From Phoma sp. XZ068 (lineage: Eukaryota; Ascomycota; Dothideomycetes; Pleosporales; Didymellaceae): a DNA stretch of 64,000 nucleotides. The stretch spans positions 186,001 to 250,000 of the forward strand of contig RBKR01000004.1 of assembly GCA_004835665.1 (NCBI GenBank), written 5' to 3'. Of the stretch, positions 58,208-64,000 are shown in pieces. The position numbers were made by a program, and so were the translations under genes. A model generated the notes under the pieces. The model was not told the DNA's origin and made no database searches. It worked only from the letters and a program-made list of their open reading frames with translations. How positions within the stretch are numbered: position 1 is the first letter of the stretch; every line of letters starts with the position of its first letter.

Positions 58208-60567
58208 ATGAGTCATCAAGAGTACGAGACGCTGCATGTGGCTGAGAATGGGGCTTGGGAACTTGAAGAGTATGTGTCTGACTTGCGCCAATTTCGCTCC
58301 TTCATTGGCCCAGCCTCGCGACTGAGAAACATAGGCTTTCCTCACTCCACCACCAAATTTCTTCGAACACCCTTAGCTCCCAACATGAACTCAGTCATGA
58401 GATCTACCAGCACCAACACATCAACTCCAGTCCATCTGGTCGTCCTCTGCGCCGCTTCTACTTCCGCTCGATAGTCGGTGCCCTTGCACCTGCAATCGTT
58501 CTGTGTTACCTAGTTGTGATCTGGCGAAAGTATCTCGCTCCCATCGACGAGAATTCTCCAACTGCCTTTGGGCCACCAGGCGCAAAGTGGGTGTTCTACA
58601 GCTGGTTTGTTGCTGGAATCGTTGGTTTAAATCTCAGCCTCTACGGGCTGGCTGGCGCAGAAGCTGGCATGCTAATGGAGCCAGCTTGGCAAGTAAGAGA
58701 TGCCATGCACCTCATGTTACATGCTGATAACACCTGGTCTGGCCCTGGTGGGTGGATGAAAGCACTGAAGTGGGCTGTACAAATAGGTAAAGTGCACAAG
58801 AATCAAAGCAGGCTCCCTGGACGTTTGTGGTTCATTCTTGCACTTCCTAGCGTAGTTGTATTTACTGCTTGGCCGTTATCGGGACTGTGCCTCGAGATGG
58901 AAAGCGGCTTTATGCATGGCACGCCAGGGAAGGGAGCGGACGTCACCGGTTTCACAAGGTCCAGCTTTAATGCTAATTTACGGGAACCTTCTAGAGGATC
59001 CTATACAGCTGCACGGGTTCTGGGCCACGGAGCAGCCTATACCCCGGAAGGCTTTGACCGATCTCAACACCAATTCCTGCAAAGTGTTCCAGTGGTATTG
59101 CCGAATGATTTAGGTGTTGAGGAGATATTCATGACCGCTCAGGCTGAAACTCCTGTTGAGGGCAAGGCCTGGGGCCTAGCTTTGCACTATGACTGCAAGA
59201 TCGTCAACAAACTGTCTGATCTGAGTCTACTAAAAAATCGCCGACGCGCTGCGAATCTCTGGAAGAACGGGGTGTCCACAGACCAAAACGATCCGGTTGA
59301 AGCCAGCACCCGCAACGGTGAAAATTCTTCAATGAGCCCACCACTTGAAGGCGGCGAAAATGAGGACGGTAACAACCAGACTAACTACAAGTCGTATTAC
59401 CTTAACGGTGGAACACTCTTGGAGGCCCAAAAAGTGGCTGCGCCGCGTTTTGCTTTAGAAGAGTCAGAGAGGGCGGTAAATATGAATGCAGTAATAGAGA
59501 CTGCATACGAATCTTGGCCAGACGTGGCAGCGACGAATTTCATACGCGCGAGTAATCCGGATCCTCTCAACCCCAGAACGGCAGATTGCTACTTCAACCC
59601 TCTTCAGAACAAAAGTGTGACTGGCCAATACCCAGAGATCGACCATAAGAGACACTTCGAAGTCATCCTGTGGCAGCGAGTTGACCCCCTCTCTTTCGTA
59701 GGCGTAGTTCCCAACTATAATCTCACGATTGATCACAACATCACAGAGCTCCACGGCGAATACACTAGTCCAGACAAAGAAGATCTGACAGCAATCGGTG
59801 TGTCTTGTACCTCAAGCAGCAGTGTGGGTACGGCAGATATTGATGGAGTCCGCTCTACATACTCCAACTTTGTACGGACAGATACACCAATACCCATCCG
59901 ACCAGGGGACTGTGCACACCGCTTTGGGGCAGAGACTCTCGCCCGCACGCTTAATATAAGCAGCGATGGATGGCTTCAGTGGCTCTACGACTCCGTTGCC
60001 GCACCGCCACCCTTCGAGATTGCAAACACAGAAGGCGAAAGTCATTTTTTCAATATGAACAAACAACATGTCCAGCTCAATTACCTACAAGCTTCCCAGC
60101 TCCGCCAGAGTCTACTGCAAGCCTACGCCACCTACGCAATTAATCTCATGTACAACAACGGTCGAGATTTTGTGACAGGCGACGGAAGCCGTCTCAACTC
60201 CCTAAATCCCAATGTCACAGCCTTTATCCCTGGCACTGTGATCACCAAGGGAATCATGCCGGCCACCGTCCCCATCGCATTGTTTGGGATCTGGGCCTTT
60301 ATAAGCACATCTCTTTGTCTCCTTTATGGGTTTCGACGACGCTGGAGCGCAATCCTTGACGGTCACACAGTCTTTCGACTCGGCGTTGAGCTAAAGGATA
60401 GTGACAAATTCAAACTTCAACAACATTCCACAACATCCGAGATCGAAGAGTGCCTTGCGCTACATGAGATTCCAGGGTTTGTAGGTGACTTGGATGCGAG
60501 AAATGTTGTAGGAAGAATAGGGCTGGTTGATGGAGATGTTGCTGTTAAAGGCAAGTATTACCGATGA
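58208..60567 (+). CDS. Multi-pass membrane protein of unknown function
   Basis: About 771 aa in two exons, 58208-58269 and 58314-60567 (GTATGT donor, CAG acceptor, 44 bp; the frame joins exactly). Hydrophobic segments: SIVGALAPAIVLCYLVVIW (about residue 75), WVFYSWFVAGIVGLNLSLYG, LWFILALPSVVVFTAWPLSG, and near the C terminus VPIALFGIWAFISTSLCLLY. The roughly 430-residue region between the third and fourth segments is rich in N-glycosylation-type sites (NYNLTIDHNITE, NPNVTAF) and probably extracellular. Motifs AMHLMLHADNTWSGPGGWM and GAAYTPEGFDRSQHQFLQ match a Pezizomycotina-specific family of unknown function (recognised, not searched). The ORF is clean, unlike the broken membrane-protein gene at the left window edge. 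Confidence 0.78.
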
Positions 60568-60609
60568 GCCGGGTCTGCCGTCTAGTGTATGAATTAGACA
60601 ACAGCAAAC

Positions 60610-62818
60610 TTACATGATCTTGAACTTCTGCCTTGGCTTCACCGTCCACCTTGGATCTTCCCCTTTTTCATACCAGAACCCAAAGTCAGTCTGTAACAAA
60701 CCAATGCGACGAAACAAATTTCCCGCATTCTCCACGCGCACCAACGCCAACCCAATCGCTGCATTCACCGGATTGTCCTTTTCATTTGCATGAAGATAAT
60801 CCGGATTCGAGTAAATGAACGTTAATAGGCAGATAACCTCAGTACCATCGAAAGACTCGTCCTCGAAGTCCAGAGCGCAAACGCCCACCGCGCGCTCACC
60901 GTTGACTTCGCGGAGGGTATAAAGTGCGCTAGCTTCTGATGTTGTAAGGCTTGCTTTCGGAATTTCCAGATTCTTCAGGAGGGTGGCAGATTTGTATGGC
61001 GCTTCAACGAGCAGCGAGGCATAATCGGACTGCAGACCTGAAGCTTGGGAAGGGTTTCTTGTTGCCGACGCATTGGAAACTTCAACAACGGTGATCATTT
61101 TTTCCCGGTAGACCTTGAGCCTGTCCATATCGTCGTAGAACCAGATATGTGCATTGGGCAAACCAGCCCATGACCACGAAGGAGCAAGGTAGCTAAAATT
61201 CTGTGGTGGAAGCTCATGATATCCGACGACGAACCAATGCAAACCAAATATGATGTCTTCCTTCCACAAGCCAGCGACATACGTGCTGCGATTGGTCTTC
61301 CATAGACCACCGAATCGCGACCGCACATGCTGTGTCTGCATCTTCGATGCAAGCGCGGAAATAGCAATCGACCGGTCTGAGGCCCGCGTGAGGCGTCGTG
61401 TGGTGTACCTCTCCACTAGTGTATACCACTGATCCCAACGAATGCTACGGTGCGCAAGCTGACCATCTTCATCGAGTTCAATACTGTCATCGCTACTGCT
61501 CACGGAGTAATCCTCGTCTTCACCCGCCATTTCAAGCTTGTATTCCCGTTTAGGGCGGTGTTCTTTATTGTGTATCCACGATCGGAAATTCTTGTACTGG
61601 TCCAATCCATACTGATCGTTATCGCCCACCGGATTACCCTCGTACGCCCAGGTTGTCGCACATAGCCAACCGATATAGTCAGAGCAAAAGCGCAGGATAC
61701 GCGTGGACAGTATCTCCTCCTGCAGTACCCAAGCCCTGAAATCCAAAGGAGCATTCATCTTCTCCATGTGGTCAAAGGTAAACAGATTAGGCACCGTACA
61801 GATTGCGTCGCCAACTTCAATGGTCTGATCAATCTTACATGGCCGGTACATATCCGGATCGCGATGCGAATATAATCCCGAGTCTGAGTCGTCGCCAGTT
61901 GCAGCAGCAATTGTCAAGATAGCGTTGTGATAGATATCGGCCATCGTACCAAGCTCTGCGTTCTTGTCTTGCACTGAGTCTTGGATAATGCAGAGCGCAT
62001 CAATCCAGAGATACTTAAAGCCTAACCTTCGTGTGAAATCGATAGCTTCTCGAAGCGTTTTGGGTAGATCATGGACTGGCAGTGCTTTCCTGTAAGCATT
62101 CAGATTCTTTTCGGTGAGGATATGTCGTGCAGAAGAACCCCAGCAGTAGCTCAAAGCGACGTAATTGTCACGCTTCTTGCGCCCTGTGTCGTGAAGAAGC
62201 GGTACATCCTGCGGCCCATGACCGACAGCTACAACTCGAGTTGGTAGACGTGGTGGCTTCGATGGCTTTGGTAAGCATGAAGGATGGTTTTCCAGGCAGT
62301 TTAAGAGCCATGATTTGGCGAGTAATACGTTCTCAGCCGACCCAGTACTCATTCGTTCCTCTTGAGGCTCTTTTCCTTCACTGAAAAGGGCAGTGTATGG
62401 ACCTATATCCGAGTTCAGAAGCACGTAGAGAAAGCGCAGTCCTGCACGTACTGGGTAGGGTTTCTACGCAGAGCCGCCAATTTTTCGAAGTATCGGATGC
62501 AAAGCAGAACCATATGAAAGCACCTTTGAAAGTGCGCTCGACTACACTTTCCATGTCTGTTTGGAGCAGCATCACAAGCTGCCCAGGAGCAGTTTGAGTG
62601 TCCGGTGGGATGTCGTCTCGAGGCGGGCATCCAGGATAGTCGATTTGGTGAGCGATCAACTTGCACAAGTGGCACAGTTCCGCTGCAGACTGCCTCAGAC
62701 TCTGCTCGTTTTGATGGTGTAGATATCGTACCCAAAAAAGAAAGCCTTCGTCTGGAGGATCGCAGTGCGGCCACGGACTGAAGATTATTTTCTCGCAAAC
62801 ATCGCACAGTCGGCTCAT
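60610..62818 (-). CDS. HET-domain protein, apparently intact
   Basis: About 708 aa if the 82-bp intron 62523-62442 is used. It starts MSRLCDVCEKIIFSPWPHCD at ATG 62818 (an earlier in-frame ATG is 62869). The HET domain is complete: NYVALSYCWGSSARHILT, FKYLWIDALCIIQDSVQDK, MADIYHNAILTIAAATGDDS, RAWVLQEEILSTRILRF, and later NFSYLAPSWSWAGLPNAHIW. The likely role is recognition of non-self and triggering of incompatibility cell death. The N-terminal join is the weak point: the donor GTGCTT is poor, but phase is exact (T-F-K-G into L-R-F-L-Y-V). The alternative is a one-base indel near 62440, which would make it another pseudogene. It ends FGFWYEKGEDPRWTVKPRQK and sits tail-to-tail with the membrane-protein gene (42 bp apart). 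Confidence 0.75.
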
Positions 62819-63263
62819 TGTGTGAGGAGAAAAATGACAATACGGGGGGTATCTTGGTGACGGTGTCATATGGCGATCTTCAGTAAGTCTTCGAATCTAG
62901 TCCAGGCTAGCTGAGCTAGCTCAGCTGAACTAAGCTGAAGTGCCTACCCCACCCTACCCTCAAGGTAGCGGTAAACCAATAATACCGCTTGCCAAGCTGC
63001 TCATAACCGTGTTGCTGTCCTATTTGACTGTCAATGTGCCATTGGAAACATGACAAGAAGCTTCGCGAACATCGGATTCGGATAGAGGTACTTCGTTGAC
63101 GACTGAGGTAACGAGTGCTTGACTGTACATGGGCACGCGTCAACACGCCTTCGCAACCAGAGTGCAAACCGGATACTGAAGTGCACTAGTGAACGATTTC
63201 TTGGTATCGTATTTCTAAACGTAAATCATATACTACAACCATCATCATGATCTCTACATTACC
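62819..63263. other. Intergenic
   Basis: HET promoter side and MCM4 3' flank. An imperfect palindromic AGCT-rich run (GCTAGCTGAGCTAGCTCAGC) lies at 62906-62925. No gene. Confidence 0.4.
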
Positions 63264-64000
63264 CTAAAAAGTGCCAACGATCTTCTTAACCGTTCTCCTC
63301 GGCCCTTCTCCACTGACCTGTACACTCCCCTCCGCCTCAGCTGCCCTCAGCACCTCCAGGAACTCCTGGTTCTCAACTTGCTCAGTCGCACCTTCCCTGA
63401 TATGCTTCACCAGATCGCTCATCCTGACACTCTGGCCCGCGCCAGCCAGCTCGTCCAAGCCAGCAAGCACAGCACGCTTGAGGTCCTCCTTGCGCCTGCG
63501 ATCGCCAGTAGACGTACCCTCGGTGAGGAGAGACATGTCGATGAGACCAGTTCGTGCGTCTGTAGCGGCTTGCTTGAGCGCGGATTTGATGAGGCGGACG
63601 GCTTCGTTGACATCGTCTGCTGTGACTACCTCAGATAAGCGCATCTTGGCGTGCGCTTCTGCGAGGCGGATCATTGACTCCAATTGTCTTGTTGTTGCAG
63701 TGATACGGCGTTCCTGTGACCTGATGTCGGCACCGAGAGCACGCATAGCAACGTAGGCGTCTACGAGTGCCTTCTGTGCTGGCTCTGTAATCTTGGGCTG
63801 GATGTTTGTGCGCGCGTAGGAAATATATGCTGTGAGGAACTCAACAGGGAGAATCTCGCTCTTAGATGCGTTTTCAGGCGCGTCTTCGAGGTACATCCCA
63901 ACCAAATGGCGAGCGAGGCGGCGATCCGCTTGCTCGTCAATGCGATCGAGAACAAGGTACACAAGATCGAAACGGGAGAGGAGGGTAGGCGGAAGGTCGA
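63264..64000 (-). CDS. MCM4: MCM4 replicative helicase subunit, C-terminal part
   Basis: Partial: the gene continues past the right window edge. Reading leftward it begins with DLPPTLLSRFDLVYLVLD, where SRFD is the arginine-finger motif of MCM AAA+ ATPases. Next come ARHLVGMYLEDAPENASKS, LPVEFLTAYISYARTNIQP, RITATTRQLESMIRLAEAHA (the MCM sensor 2/lid helices) and the C-terminal winged-helix region ending TVKKIVGTF. The YLED, LPVEFLT and TATTRQLES wording matches Mcm4/Cdc54 rather than Mcm2 or Mcm7 (recognition). No intron or defect in the visible part. Confidence 0.93.
   Translation of the reverse strand, partial: DLPPTLLSRFDLVYLVLDRIDEQADRRLARHLVGMYLEDAPENASKSEILPVEFLTAYISYARTNIQPKITEPAQKALVDAYVAMRALGADIRSQERRITATTRQLESMIRLAEAHAKMRLSEVVTADDVNEAVRLIKSALKQAATDARTGLIDMSLLTEGTSTGDRRRKEDLKRAVLAGLDELAGAGQSVRMSDLVKHIREGATEQVENQEFLEVLRAAEAEGSVQVSGEGPRRTVKKIVGTF

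Noticed and set aside
1..64000. tRNA, rRNA, CRISPR or prokaryotic operon features
   Set aside because: No tRNA T-loop/anticodon arrangement, rRNA segment or spaced direct repeats were seen; the genome is eukaryotic with spliced genes.

Overview
The window looks like nuclear DNA of a filamentous ascomycete. Genes are dense and lie on both strands, introns are mostly 45-60 bp with GTAAGT-like donors and CTAAC/CTGAC branch points, and house-keeping proteins have typical Pezizomycotina architectures. Many heterokaryon-incompatibility (HET) loci, C-to-T type nonsense mutations and very A/T-rich blocks suggest a Dothideomycete with RIP or cytosine-deamination activity, perhaps Pleosporales. That placement is inference; no rRNA or other marker is present.

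Layout: (1) 1-9.4 kb is accessory: a decayed multi-pass membrane-protein gene, an intact six-exon cytochrome P450, a HET pseudogene with five stops in one frame, and gene-poor A/T-rich DNA. (2) 9.4-21.2 kb is conserved core: a Red1/ZFC3H1-type zinc-finger protein and a class II myosin heavy chain, divergently transcribed from a 585 bp gap. (3) 21.2-28.8 kb holds a small acidic ORF, a fusion of a fungal STAND-type (HeLo-like) N-terminal domain with an MBD4-like HhH-GPD DNA glycosylase domain, a DUF7587-like gene and a large compound microsatellite. (4) 28.8-45.4 kb is mostly core: a two-finger CCCH protein, a Ser/Thr-rich membrane-anchored protein, Utp18, a GNAT acetyltransferase and two conserved hypothetical proteins, with a truncated HET gene between them. 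(5) 45.9-58 kb is accessory and decayed: HET relics, an A/T-rich island carrying an LTR-like block, an intact secreted FAD-linked oxidase, a gene broken by one in-frame TGA and a further HET fragment. (6) 58.2-64 kb has an intact multi-pass membrane protein, an apparently intact HET gene and the 3' end of MCM4.

The core genes serve nuclear RNA decay (Red1), cytokinesis (myosin II), ribosome biogenesis (Utp18) and DNA replication (MCM4). The accessory genes are dominated by self/non-self recognition families. Seven HET-domain loci lie in about 57 kb and only one still reads as a complete protein. The most unusual gene is the STAND-N-terminal/DNA-glycosylase fusion at 23.7-25.1 kb, in which the expected catalytic Asp of the glycosylase domain is Asn.

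Exon boundaries were placed by eye from splice signals and reading frame. Family names come from recognised motifs, not from searches.
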